Made by a program: the position numbers and the translations under genes | Part shown: piece by piece, positions 1 through 7,636 of the stretch | Layout of the letters: every line of letters begins with the position of its first letter | Numbering within the stretch: the first letter of the stretch is position 1 | Source: Gymnodinialimonas sp. 202GB13-11 | Lineage (GTDB): Bacteria; Pseudomonadota; Alphaproteobacteria; Rhodobacterales; Rhodobacteraceae | Assembly: GCF_040932485.1 (NCBI RefSeq) | Contig: NZ_JBFRBH010000001.1 | Span: 620,001 to 684,000 of the forward strand | Direction of reading: 5' to 3' | Length of the DNA: 64,000 nucleotides | The notes under the pieces: model-generated | Database searches by the model: none | Seen by the model: the letters and a program-made list of their open reading frames with translations, nothing else | Told to the model about the DNA's origin: nothing

Positions 1-839
1 AGGGCAGTTACGAGGAAGTCCCCGCCACACTGATCGACTACGTGATCCGTGATCAGCGCTGGTGCCAGGGCAACCTGCAACATCTCAAATTGCTGGCCTC
101 TCGTGGCTTCCACGGCGTTTCTCGCTTCCACCTCTTTCACGGTGCGGTCAGCTATCTGCTGTCGCCGATGTGGTTCCTGCTGCTGATGGTCTGGGCGCTG
201 ATCGGCACGGGCGCGGAGCAAAACGTGATCCGCTATTTCTCGGGCCTGAACCCGCAAGTGCAATGGCCCGAGATGACGGTCGTGCATTCCTCGGCGCTTC
301 TGATCTTTATGTACGGCATGTTGCTCGCCCCCAAAGCGCTCGGCGCGGCGGCGATTGGCGGCATCGGCCTGCGCGTGGCGGAACTGGGCGGCCCGGTTCG
401 CTTTGCGGCGTCATTTGTCGCCGAATTGATCCTGTCCATCCTCTACGCGCCGATCCTGATGGTGCAGCAGACCCTGGCCGTTGCTCGCTCCATCCTCGGC
501 CTCAAGGTCGACTGGAAACCACAGGCGCGGGCCGGCGGGCACTATTCGCTCTGGTCCATGCTAAAATTCCACTGGTTGGAGACGCTGGCGGGTGCGGGCC
601 TTTTGGCCGGTATGGCGGGCGGCATCGTCTCGTTCTGGCTGCTGCCCATCGCGGTTTCGTTGGCACTGGCGGTGCCGCTCTCGGCGCTTTCCGGTCTTAA
701 CCTCACCCGTTTCCGCGCCACCGCCCGCGCGCTCGGAACGCCTGAGGTCTACGCAGCCCCCGCCATCATCCGTGCCGCCAAAGCGCATAGGGCTGAACTG
801 CGGGAAACGCTTGGTGATCTGCCTGAAGCAGCGGAGTAA
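1..839 (+). CDS. opgH: Glucan biosynthesis glucosyltransferase OpgH (MdoH), C-terminal part
   Basis: The 5' end lies outside the window; the open frame runs from base 3 to a TAA at 837-839 (about 278 residues). The opening residues around DQRWCQGNLQHL match the conserved region of OpgH after its GT2 catalytic core, and the rest carries several hydrophobic membrane segments (about residues 50-75, 90-110, 125-150 and 190-225). The family is an inner-membrane enzyme that polymerises UDP-glucose into the linear beta-glucan backbone of osmoregulated periplasmic glucans. The C-terminal part anchors the enzyme and likely helps pass glucan across the membrane. Its stop lies 5 bases from the end of the convergent hydrolase gene, so the two units abut tail to tail. 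Confidence 0.88.
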   Translation, partial: GSYEEVPATLIDYVIRDQRWCQGNLQHLKLLASRGFHGVSRFHLFHGAVSYLLSPMWFLLLMVWALIGTGAEQNVIRYFSGLNPQVQWPEMTVVHSSALLIFMYGMLLAPKALGAAAIGGIGLRVAELGGPVRFAASFVAELILSILYAPILMVQQTLAVARSILGLKVDWKPQARAGGHYSLWSMLKFHWLETLAGAGLLAGMAGGIVSFWLLPIAVSLALAVPLSALSGLNLTRFRATARALGTPEVYAAPAIIRAAKAHRAELRETLGDLPEAAE

Positions 840-844
840 CGGGC

Positions 845-1675
845 CTATTCCACCGGTAAGCCTTCGTACCAATCCAGCGCCAGATCAGCCCATCCGCGCG
901 GCACCGCATGACCGCCGGGGAAGAGCGCAAAGGTCAGAGATCCGGCCTCGCACGACGTCCAGAACCGCTGCCAATAGAAGCCCTCATTGGTGATCTCGTC
1001 GGGCGCGGAGCGGTCACATCCGTTGGTCTCCCGCCAAATCTCCATGCCCGCAAACACGTCCCCTTGCCGCACCGCCCCATCGCGGAACACCCGGCCTTCA
1101 ATGGGCACGGTTCCATCCGTCCAGCCATGGGTGTGCAACACGTCCACCGGTCCCGCGCAGGCGTCGAGCGCAGGGTGCGGTCGCCAGAACGACCCGGCTA
1201 CGGGCGCATAGGCGCGCGCAATGTCCGGCGCGTCGCAGGCCAGGTAAGACGTCATCGACCCGCCGATGGAAAAGCCTGCAACAAGCACGTCATCGCGGTC
1301 GATCCCGTGGACCTCTGCGGCATGGCTCAGCACTTCTTCGAAATAGGCGGCCTCATCCCGCACCGGCTCAAACTCTGGATGGAACGACCAGGTTGAGCCA
1401 AACCGCGAGCCTTCGCGCTGCAAACCTTGCGGTCCTATCAACGCATAGCCCCGCGCGGTCACGGCCTCGCGCAGCATGTTCACCATGCCCTCGCCACGCC
1501 CGCCCGCACCATGCAGCATCATTAGCGCCGGAAAGGGACCGTCCCCCTCTGGCAGCGCGATGTGATACTGACCCATCGGCACTTCACAGGCACCTTCAAC
1601 GCCAGCGCAATCGGCAAGCGCAGGGGAAGCCGTCAGCAGCAAGCCAAGGGCCGTCACGGTTCTACGAACGATCAA
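845..1675 (-). CDS. Exported alpha/beta hydrolase (polyhydroxybutyrate depolymerase/LpqC-like)
   Basis: The protein has 276 residues. An N-terminal signal peptide (RR, hydrophobic core, SPALA cleavage-like site) is followed by an alpha/beta-hydrolase fold: oxyanion-type LHGAGG near residue 55, nucleophile elbow GFSIGG near 135, and a C-terminal FPGGHAVP carrying the likely catalytic His. This pattern matches LpqC/feruloyl-esterase-like or PHB-depolymerase-like secreted esterases; the real substrate is unknown. The start is TTG at 1675 with GGAAGGA about 8 bases upstream, and it overlaps the end of the rhodanese gene by 14 bases. It is the last gene of a five-gene operon of exported proteins. 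It could be a generic esterase unrelated to the redox genes upstream. Confidence 0.8.
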   Translation of the reverse strand: MIVRRTVTALGLLLTASPALADCAGVEGACEVPMGQYHIALPEGDGPFPALMMLHGAGGRGEGMVNMLREAVTARGYALIGPQGLQREGSRFGSTWSFHPEFEPVRDEAAYFEEVLSHAAEVHGIDRDDVLVAGFSIGGSMTSYLACDAPDIARAYAPVAGSFWRPHPALDACAGPVDVLHTHGWTDGTVPIEGRVFRDGAVRQGDVFAGMEIWRETNGCDRSAPDEITNEGFYWQRFWTSCEAGSLTFALFPGGHAVPRGWADLALDWYEGLPVE

Positions 1676-2120
1676 GTGGCAATCCTTCCCTAATCCAGCC
1701 CGGCCCCGCGCCAGAGCCCAGCATGCCCTCCGGCACGTCGATAATATTGGTGAACCCGGCCTCCGTTAGCCGGTTGGTCAGCCGCGAAGACCGCACACCG
1801 CGCGCGCAGATCAGGGCAACCCGCGCATCCTGCGCACCGCCGGTCAGTTCCAGAAGAGCCTCTGTGAAATCATCGCGCCGCATGTCTAGCCGGTGCCCTG
1901 AGGCAGGCGAACCCGTCGCCTCCCATTCATCGGGCCGGCGAATGTCGATCAGCAGGATGTCCCGGGCATCGGCCAGCGCATGGGCCTCGCCCACGCTGAT
2001 CTGCTCGTCCACGCCTTCCGACAGGGCCGCGTAGAACAGGTTGCGCCCCTCGGTCGCGGCAAAGCCCACCCCGACCAGCGCCAGCGCGCCTGCGCCGATC
2101 AAAAACCGTCTGCGTGACAA
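1662..2120 (-). CDS. Tat-exported single-domain rhodanese
   Basis: The protein has 152 residues. The N-terminus MSRRRFLIGAG is a Tat-type twin-arginine signal followed by a hydrophobic stretch, so the product is predicted to be exported or membrane-tethered in the periplasm. The rest is one rhodanese domain: LLIDIRRPDEW near residue 50 and the active-site loop ICARGVRS near 110 with the candidate persulfide Cys. The start is TTG at 2120, one base after the SCO-gene stop, with GGAGG about 9 bases upstream; the Tat motif supports it. Rhodaneses carry sulfane sulfur on the loop Cys. Here the setting beside SCO and cysteine proteins points to periplasmic thiol or metal-sulfur chemistry (inference). 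Confidence 0.85.
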   Translation of the reverse strand: MSRRRFLIGAGALALVGVGFAATEGRNLFYAALSEGVDEQISVGEAHALADARDILLIDIRRPDEWEATGSPASGHRLDMRRDDFTEALLELTGGAQDARVALICARGVRSSRLTNRLTEAGFTNIIDVPEGMLGSGAGPGWIREGLPLDRS

Positions 2121-2121
2121 T

Positions 2122-2673
2122 TCAGGAGGCCTCCAGATACCCGCCGACGATCTCGGCCATCATCTCAGGCCCCAGTACGGGCGGGAGCAGGGTCAACACC
2201 TCGCCTTCACCATCCAGCAGGTAGATGAACGAGCCGTGGGAGAAGACGGTGCCATAGAACGGATCAACGAAAAGCTCTTCGAACTCAACGGAATAGGCGT
2301 CATACGCCACCTGCAATTCCGCCTCTGTGCCCGTCAGCCCCACGAACTCCGGGTGATGCACGTGCAATGCGTCGCCCATCGTCTCGACCGTGTCCCTTTC
2401 CGGGTCGACCGTGACCATTACGGGCCGCAGGGCCATGCCTTGCTCGTCCAGAATATCCACGATCGACGCCATCGTCGGGAACACCGCCGAACAGATTTCC
2501 TGACAATTCGCATAGCCGAAAAACAGCAACTGATGGTGGCCGTCCGGGTCAACTTCCGTCCGCACCGAACCGGTATGATCGACCAGCTCGAACGCACCAC
2601 CCAAGCCATCCTCCAGCGACTGTGCCGAGGCCATCCCTGCGCAGAGGGTCAATGCAACAGCAAGCGCTCTCAT
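2122..2673 (-). CDS. SCO1/SenC-family copper chaperone
   Basis: The protein has 183 residues from ATG 2673. A signal peptide (MRALAVALTLCAGMASA) precedes a thioredoxin-like SCO domain. The copper-binding CxxxC is visible as NCQEIC in the FFGYANCQEIC strand, and the distal His is in FSHGSFIYLLD; VTVDPERDT is the usual SCO motif between them. SCO proteins deliver copper to the CuA site of cytochrome c oxidase or act as periplasmic thiol-disulfide reductases. Its start overlaps the upstream gene's stop by 4 bases (ATGA at 2670-2673), so translation is probably coupled. An in-frame start nine codons earlier exists but would spoil the signal peptide. The oxidase operon itself is 46 kb away. Confidence 0.9.
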   Translation of the reverse strand: MRALAVALTLCAGMASAQSLEDGLGGAFELVDHTGSVRTEVDPDGHHQLLFFGYANCQEICSAVFPTMASIVDILDEQGMALRPVMVTVDPERDTVETMGDALHVHHPEFVGLTGTEAELQVAYDAYSVEFEELFVDPFYGTVFSHGSFIYLLDGEGEVLTLLPPVLGPEMMAEIVGGYLEAS

Positions 2674-3236
2674 CTGGTGACGTCCCACGCCTCTTGCCAA
2701 GTCTCACCAGTGCCTAGGTAGCCTTCGCCCTCGATCTCGGCCAAGACGCGCGGGTCATTGCGATACCAGCGTCCGTCCATCGCGGCCGCCTCGGGCTGCT
2801 GTTCGGCCCAGGCATCGGTCCAGCCATTGGCGGTGGTCCATTCCTCGGTTCCGACCTCGCGGATGCGCTGCACGAGGTAGACATTCGTCGCCCCGACAAA
2901 CTCATCCTCGATCATTAGACCATCAACCTCGACCTGCATGCCGCAGAACGGCTCAAGATCCACGGCCGCTCCTGTGAAGATGCCCTGGTTGTTCTTGTTC
3001 GGATAGGTCAGCACGCCGTCCGCCGCGCGCAGCAGGCCCAATTGCCGACCCGTTGCGCAAGCATTGTCGCATTCACCCGCGACCTCGCACAGCATATCGA
3101 CCACTTCTGCCTCGAAAAACGCAGGCTCTTCCCAGGCGAGGTTCCACGACCGCGCCTCGGACCCTTCGGAGAATGGGCCTTCCTGTGCCGCGACCGGAGC
3201 GGCCACAAAGGCCAGTGGTAACAGATATTTCCACAT
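2670..3236 (-). CDS. Exported cysteine-containing protein of unknown function (second of a related pair)
   Basis: The protein has 188 residues from ATG 3236: a signal peptide (MWKYLLPLAFVAAPVAAQ) and a mature part I cannot place in a named family. It contains EVVDMLC, then CDNAC with nearby GRQLGLL, then FCGMQVEVDG. This order and spacing parallel the neighbouring product of 3241-3684 (EVIDTWC, CAIWC, GIPVGLL, ITVAGR), so I read the two as diverged paralogues. The C-terminal 60 residues, rich in Trp and acidic residues, have no counterpart there. The clustered Cys could bind a metal or form a redox disulfide. It sits 4 bases downstream of its partner and overlaps the SCO gene by 4 bases. Confidence 0.75.
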   Translation of the reverse strand: MWKYLLPLAFVAAPVAAQEGPFSEGSEARSWNLAWEEPAFFEAEVVDMLCEVAGECDNACATGRQLGLLRAADGVLTYPNKNNQGIFTGAAVDLEPFCGMQVEVDGLMIEDEFVGATNVYLVQRIREVGTEEWTTANGWTDAWAEQQPEAAAMDGRWYRNDPRVLAEIEGEGYLGTGETWQEAWDVTR

Positions 3237-3240
3237 CGCT

Positions 3241-3684
3241 TCAGCCCTCCGGATTGGGGATTGCGAAGCCGGGAACGACGCCGAAATCCGTGTGGTTGAT
3301 GTTGGTGATCCCATGGTCCTCGACCACTTCGTCAACCAGCAGGTAATTCAACCCGTCGCGCGCGAAATGCCGCCCCGCGACCGTGATGTCGTGCGACGCC
3401 AGTTCCAATTGCGTCTGCCCCGACGCGCTCTGATCGTCGCCGTTGATCGACAGGATCATGTAGACCGTCCCGTCCTCGGCCAGCAGACCCACCGGAATCC
3501 CGCCCGCCGAACACCAGATCGCGCAGGTGTGGTGCGCCGTGCCTTGCACAGCGTCAGGTCCGCCCATCACGCCCGAGAAATAGCACCAGGTGTCGATCAC
3601 CTCGCCCCTCAACTGCACCTCTTCGCCATTGGCGAAGGCAGGTGCCGCCGCGCAGATCAGCGCAGCCGCCAAAGTGTATCGCAT
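3241..3684 (-). CDS. Exported cysteine-containing protein of unknown function (first of a related pair)
   Basis: The protein has 147 residues. ATG 3684 is chosen because GGAGGG lies 7-8 bases upstream and a clean signal peptide follows (cleavage likely after APAFA). The mature domain has DTWCYFSG, then HHTCAIWC, then GGIPVGLL, then a central Asp/Ser stretch and ITVAGRHF. The His-Thr-Cys...Cys cluster plus a further Cys is compatible with copper, haem or disulfide chemistry, but no family function is known to me. It is the first gene of the minus-strand operon ending at 845. The 84 bases upstream separate it from the DUF998 gene and probably hold the promoter. Confidence 0.75.
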   Translation of the reverse strand: MRYTLAAALICAAAPAFANGEEVQLRGEVIDTWCYFSGVMGGPDAVQGTAHHTCAIWCSAGGIPVGLLAEDGTVYMILSINGDDQSASGQTQLELASHDITVAGRHFARDGLNYLLVDEVVEDHGITNINHTDFGVVPGFAIPNPEG

Positions 3685-3768
3685 GAGAATTGCCCTCCGA
3701 TGATGTCCCTTTGGGCCGAAGCCTAGCAAAGACCCATCGGATCGCGTCATCACATTTTCGGGGGAGGG

Positions 3769-4401
3769 TTAAACTTTGCGAGTCACTGCAAAGAACAGAT
3801 GAGCCATCAGACAAACCATCACGAAGGAAATCAGTCCGAGTAGCCGTTCATACACGCCGTCAATTGCTGTGGGCAGGAAGAAAAAGAGCGGCGCGGCAAG
3901 GATCCAAACGACCGCAGTTGCCCGCAGTAGCCAAGGGTAGATGCGGCTGACGCGCGCCGCCCCCTGCGCCAGCAACAGCGGGGTCGCCGCCATCACCGCC
4001 CCCAGCCCGTAAACAAGGTAAACGTGGATCACCACACCATCCTGATCCGCATCGCCGTATTCGTTCCGGGCGCCGATCAGAAAGACGAGCAAGGCCATGG
4101 CGATCAGCCCGAGGATGCCCGCGCTCCAATCCCAATCGCCCAAGTGCACATGTGCCGCCAGCACGGCCAAGGCGATCAGGGCCGCCGAAAACGTGTAAAG
4201 GCCGATATCGACGATGAACTCGTAGTCTCCGGCGCCAAGGTCGCTGATCGTGTCGGCGATCCAGTCATGATCGGGCACAACGAAATCGGCCACAAGGATA
4301 CTCAGGCTCAGGATCACACAGCCCGCTACCGCAAAAATCGACAATCCACGGACCAAAGTCGGTCGAAAGTCTCCGGTCAGTGGTTTCCCGTCATCACGCA
4401 T
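3769..4401 (-). CDS. DUF998 family integral membrane protein
   Basis: The protein has 210 residues from ATG 4401; a longer TTG start at 4455 is possible but adds an unlikely leader. About six hydrophobic segments are visible. HDWIADTISDLGAG after the first segment is the signature-like motif of DUF998 membrane proteins. Members are polytopic and mostly uncharacterised. The gene is transcribed divergently from the EamA transporter, leaving 77 bases between their starts, and runs in the same direction as the exported cysteine-protein operon downstream, from which it is separated by 84 bases. Confidence 0.75.
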   Translation of the reverse strand: MRDDGKPLTGDFRPTLVRGLSIFAVAGCVILSLSILVADFVVPDHDWIADTISDLGAGDYEFIVDIGLYTFSAALIALAVLAAHVHLGDWDWSAGILGLIAMALLVFLIGARNEYGDADQDGVVIHVYLVYGLGAVMAATPLLLAQGAARVSRIYPWLLRATAVVWILAAPLFFFLPTAIDGVYERLLGLISFVMVCLMAHLFFAVTRKV

Positions 4402-4478
4402 GCGAAGCCAACCCCGGGGCGCAGCGGATAGTTCCCGGTGCGATTGCGCGGCCAACCTATCCCCGCTAAGCCGCGCCG

Positions 4479-5372
4479 ATGACCCGCGCGCGTGAAAGAA
4501 CTGTTGCCACCCTTATCGTCGTAGCCATCGGCGTGCTCTACGGCCTCTACTGGTTGCCCGTGCGCCAGATTGCTGAGATGGGCCTGCCCGGTGCGTGGGG
4601 CACTGCGGCCATCACTTTGGCCGGAACCGCTCTTCTAATCCCCCGCATCCTGCGCCGCCCGGAAGAGCTCTGGCAGGCCGACCCGCTTGCGCTTGCCTCC
4701 GTGGCACTCGGGGGCGCGGCCTTTGCGCTCTACTCCATCGGATTCGTGTACGGCCATGTCGCCATGATCATCCTGCTGTGGTTCCTCACCCCGGTCTGGA
4801 GCACGCTGATCACCCGCTTCATTCTCGGCTGGCCAACCACCAAGCTGCGGCTTTGGGCCATTTTTACGGGTCTGGCCGGGCTATTCGTGATGCTGGGGGC
4901 AGGGGGGCAAGTGCCCTTGCCCGGGAATATCGGGGAATGGATGGCGCTACTTGCGGGTATGGTCTGGGCCGTGGCGACGACTGGCATCCGGACACGGCCC
5001 GAAATGCCCCCCATTGCGGCTGGCTTCGTGTTCACCGCAGGCGCCGCGCTCTGCAGCTTGGCTATCGCGCCGTTCCTTGCCTCTTGGCCGGATTTTTCCG
5101 CCATCAACAACCCTGCCGCTATGATCCCCGTTGCCATAGGCACGGGCGGGCTGTGGTGGGGCTTTGCCATGGCCGCGTTGGTATGGGCGGCCGCACGGCT
5201 TGATCCCGCTCGCGTCGGCATCCTGCTGATGGCCGAGGTGCTGATCGGATCGGCGACAGCGGCTGTCTGGGCGGGGGAAACACTCTCCTCGACGCAGGTC
5301 GTCGGTGGCGCATTGGTGCTTGTGGCGGGTGTTCTGGAGGTCTGGCCAACGCGCCGAAACGCCGTGACCTGA
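4479..5372 (+). CDS. EamA/DMT-superfamily transporter
   Basis: The protein has 297 residues with about ten hydrophobic segments in two repeats, the architecture of drug/metabolite (EamA) transporters. The first segment contains GVLYGLYWLPVR, and the second half ends in LLMAEVLIGSATAAVWAGE, close to the usual end of EamA repeat two. Members export amino acids, nucleosides or other metabolites across the inner membrane; no substrate can be read from the sequence. ATG 4479 is the only sensible start. It is monocistronic: the next 160 bases hold the DnaA-box palindrome. Confidence 0.83.
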   Translation: MTRARERTVATLIVVAIGVLYGLYWLPVRQIAEMGLPGAWGTAAITLAGTALLIPRILRRPEELWQADPLALASVALGGAAFALYSIGFVYGHVAMIILLWFLTPVWSTLITRFILGWPTTKLRLWAIFTGLAGLFVMLGAGGQVPLPGNIGEWMALLAGMVWAVATTGIRTRPEMPPIAAGFVFTAGAALCSLAIAPFLASWPDFSAINNPAAMIPVAIGTGGLWWGFAMAALVWAAARLDPARVGILLMAEVLIGSATAAVWAGETLSSTQVVGGALVLVAGVLEVWPTRRNAVT

Positions 5373-5457
5373 CCCCATATCCTGTGCGTCCGTTGACGTC
5401 ATACGCACGATAAAGTGACGACAGCATGGAACTTTTCCCCGCCGCCGGGTGTTGAAG

Positions 5458-5493
5458 AGTTATCCACAGCAACAAATCTGTCTGTGGATAACT
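5458..5493. promoter_or_regulatory. Palindrome of two perfect DnaA boxes
   Basis: AGTTATCCACAG at 5458-5469 and its exact reverse complement CTGTGGATAACT at 5482-5493 flank a 12-base spacer. Each arm contains the strict DnaA box TTATCCACA (5460-5468; 5483-5491 on the other strand). It lies in the gap between the EamA gene and the small gene starting at 5535. No T-run follows on either strand, so it is not an intrinsic terminator. It may be a DnaA-controlled promoter or a DnaA-titrating or DnaA-reactivating site. The neighbourhood does not look like a chromosomal origin. Confidence 0.6.
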
Positions 5494-5534
5494 ACGAAAA
5501 CACATTGAGCGCGTCACATATGCAGGAGCACGCC

Positions 5535-5855
5535 ATGACCATCCTTCCCCCAAAGGCCGTTGCCACCACAATAGGGCTGTCCACCGGCGGCATCATGGTT
5601 CTTGAGGCCAATGTCATCTGGGCAAAGCGCAACCGATACGACTACGTGATTGAGGCTTTGATCGATGTTGAGATCGCCTACAAAACCGACCAAGGCTACG
5701 TCATCGCGCGGCGCGAGGCGTTGGTGAACGCCCCCATAACCCGGGTCGGCGGCACGCGCGCACGCCTTATCCGCGCCGCTGCGTTGCTAACAGCCGTCAC
5801 CACCGCCAATGTTCCGGCACAAAACGAACCCGTTGCCGCGCCGCTGGCTGCGTGA
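5535..5855 (+). CDS. Small protein of unknown function downstream of DnaA boxes
   Basis: The protein has 106 residues. ATG 5535 is preferred because AGGAG sits about 7 bases upstream; in-frame starts further up at 5520 and 5415 would run through the DnaA-box palindrome. I recognise no family. The sequence starts with a moderately hydrophobic stretch, has a charged middle (IWAKRNRYDYVIEALIDVEIAYK) of mixed character, and ends in an Ala/Pro-rich tail after a second hydrophobic stretch (AALLTAVTTANV). It is monocistronic and ends 60 bases before a convergent small gene, with a GC-rich hairpin between them. Its start lies 42 bases past the DnaA palindrome, so DnaA control is possible. Confidence 0.6.
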   Translation: MTILPPKAVATTIGLSTGGIMVLEANVIWAKRNRYDYVIEALIDVEIAYKTDQGYVIARREALVNAPITRVGGTRARLIRAAALLTAVTTANVPAQNEPVAAPLAA

Positions 5856-5876
5856 GTGTCTGATTGGTCTGATGGG

Positions 5877-5898
5877 GGAGCGGGTGCCTTCCCGCTCC
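5877..5898. other. Hairpin between convergent genes
   Basis: GGAGCGGG at 5877-5884 and CCCGCTCC at 5891-5898 pair perfectly around a 6-base loop, between the stops of two converging small genes. There is no T-run on either side, so it may stop transcription weakly or only protect 3' ends. Confidence 0.4.
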
Positions 5899-5914
5899 AT
5901 CGGCAGGCGCGGGC

Positions 5915-6187
5915 CTACTTGTCTGGCCATTTCCATGCGATGGCCGCCAGATAATTCCCGCTTTCCTCTGCAATCACGGACGATCGTTTCGGTCCGTAAG
6001 CATCCGCGCGGCGGGCCCGCCTGACCGAATTTCGATTATGTGCAAGCCGGACCAATCCCGAAACGGTTAGCACAAGAAAAACGCCTTCCCCGCGCAACGG
6101 CATCGTGTCGATGGTTTCCCAACCATCCTCAAGGGCCTCTTGCAGCATCTGGTTGGGATCCCGTTTTCGGATAATCGTGTGCTTCAT
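5915..6187 (-). CDS. Small conserved-looking protein of unknown function
   Basis: The protein has 90 residues from ATG 6187 with a GGAAG-like ribosome site upstream. It starts MKHTIIRKRDP and has an acidic helix (MLQEALEDGWETIDTM), a short hydrophobic strand (GVFLVLTVSGLVRLAH) and a basic RRARRADAYG segment. There is no signal peptide or clear membrane span. I do not recognise the family. The 143 bases between its start and the end of lysC contain no other gene and presumably its promoter. Confidence 0.5.
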   Translation of the reverse strand: MKHTIIRKRDPNQMLQEALEDGWETIDTMPLRGEGVFLVLTVSGLVRLAHNRNSVRRARRADAYGPKRSSVIAEESGNYLAAIAWKWPDK

Positions 6188-6330
6188 GGCAAAGGTCTTC
6201 CGGCGTGTTAGGAAAATCCTATCGCGTCCGTAAAGGAATACCTAGCCACTAAATGCACTGTGGGACCGGCGTTTCAGAGCCATTGGCGTACGAGCTCAAG
6301 CGACACGATTATCCGACCGCAAACCGCCGA

Positions 6331-7569
6331 TTAGGCCGCTTTCTCCAACCCAAATGCATCATGGAGCGCCTGCACCGCCAGCTCCATGTATTTGCGGTCG
6401 ATCAGGACGGAGACCTTGATCTCGGACGTCGTGATCACCTTGATGTTCACACCCTCGTCCCGCAGCGTCTGGAACATCTTCGCCGCCACACCAGCATGCG
6501 ACCGCATCCCGATGCCCACGATCGACACCTTCGCCACGTCTGTGTCAGCCACCAGCCCGGCAAACCCGATGTCACCCGCCGCCTTTGCATCCGCCATCGC
6601 CTTCTCGGCGCGCGCCACTTCGCCTACGGGGCAGGAGAACGTCATATCCGTCATCCCCCCGTCCGAGATGTTCTGAACGATCATGTCCACGTTCACGCCT
6701 GCCTCGGCCAAAGGCCCGAAGATCGCAGCGGCGATGCCCGGCCGGTCTTCGACCGACTGCAACGTCATCTTCGCCTCTTCGCGGGAATAGGCCACACCGG
6801 CCACGACATTGGATTCCATGATATCCTCCTCCGCGCACACGAGCGTGCCCGCATTGTCACTCATTTCCTCGAACGAGGACAGCACCCGCAGGCGCACATT
6901 ATATCGCATCGCCAATTCGACGGATCGCGTCTGAAGGACCTTCGCCCCGAGCGAGGCCAGCTCCAGCATCTCCTCGAACGAGATTTTCTCCAGCTTCCGC
7001 GCCTTCGACGTGATCCGCGGGTCGGTCGTGTAGACGCCATCGACGTCCGTATAGATGTCACACCGCTCCGCTCCGAACGCTGCCGCGAATGCCACTGCTG
7101 TGGTGTCCGACCCGCCGCGCCCCAGTGTGGTGATCCGCCCCTCGGGCGAAATCCCCTGGAAACCGGCGACGACCGCGACCCGCATGCCTTCTTCGAACTT
7201 CCCGTTGATATTCTCGGTCGGGATCTCCTCGATCCGCGCGCTGGCGTGGGCCGAGGTCGTCAGAAGCGGCACTTGCCAGCCCTGCCAGGACCGCGCGGGC
7301 ACGTCCATCTCCTGCAAGGTCAGCGCCATCAGGCCCGCCGTCACGTTTTCTCCGCTCGATACCACGGCGTCATATTCGCGCGCATCGTAGAAAGACCCCG
7401 TCTCTTCGACGAAGCCCACCAGCTTGTTGGTCTCCCCGCTCATGGCAGAGACAATGACGATCACGTCATAGCCATTGGCCACTTCGCGCCCCACGCGCTT
7501 GGCGGCGCGGCGAATGCGGTCCAGCGTGGCGACAGAAGTGCCGCCGAATTTCATCACAAGCGTGGGCAT
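6331..7569 (-). CDS. lysC: Aspartate kinase
   Basis: The protein has 412 residues from ATG 7569 (MPTLVMKFGGTSVA); upstream in-frame codons are GC-rich leader. KFGGTS is the amino-acid kinase signature, and the C-terminal half holds two ACT domains (around VEDRPGIAA and VGIGMRSHAGV). The enzyme phosphorylates L-aspartate, the first step to lysine, threonine and methionine, and is normally inhibited through its ACT domains. Length fits the monofunctional class. A strong internal ribosome site at codon 251 could yield a separate regulatory subunit (see 6817-6832). It is alone on the minus strand, 67 bases after the SDR gene. Confidence 0.95.
   Translation of the reverse strand: MPTLVMKFGGTSVATLDRIRRAAKRVGREVANGYDVIVIVSAMSGETNKLVGFVEETGSFYDAREYDAVVSSGENVTAGLMALTLQEMDVPARSWQGWQVPLLTTSAHASARIEEIPTENINGKFEEGMRVAVVAGFQGISPEGRITTLGRGGSDTTAVAFAAAFGAERCDIYTDVDGVYTTDPRITSKARKLEKISFEEMLELASLGAKVLQTRSVELAMRYNVRLRVLSSFEEMSDNAGTLVCAEEDIMESNVVAGVAYSREEAKMTLQSVEDRPGIAAAIFGPLAEAGVNVDMIVQNISDGGMTDMTFSCPVGEVARAEKAMADAKAAGDIGFAGLVADTDVAKVSIVGIGMRSHAGVAAKMFQTLRDEGVNIKVITTSEIKVSVLIDRKYMELAVQALHDAFGLEKAA
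6817..6832 (-). promoter_or_regulatory. Internal ribosome-binding site and start for a LysC beta subunit
   Basis: On the minus strand GGAGGAGG (6832-6825) is followed after 5 bases by an in-frame ATG at 6819-6817, codon 251 of lysC. Translation from there would give 162 residues containing both ACT domains, matching the alpha/beta arrangement known for lysC of Bacillus subtilis and Corynebacterium glutamicum. The SD bases also encode two Glu codons, so chance is possible. Confidence 0.5.
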
Positions 7570-7636
7570 ATCTCGGGTCCCGTTAAGCGTTGGGCCGCGT
7601 CTTACGCAGCAGGGCAGGGGGAGGCAAGGCCCCGCC

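Noticed and set aside
5373-5535. Possible replication origin at the DnaA-box palindrome
   Set aside because: Only two boxes, no evident AT-rich unwinding region and no origin-associated neighbours; kept as a regulatory or titration site.
5877-5898. Intrinsic terminator after the 5535-5855 gene
   Set aside because: Good stem but no T-run on either strand; reported only as a hairpin.
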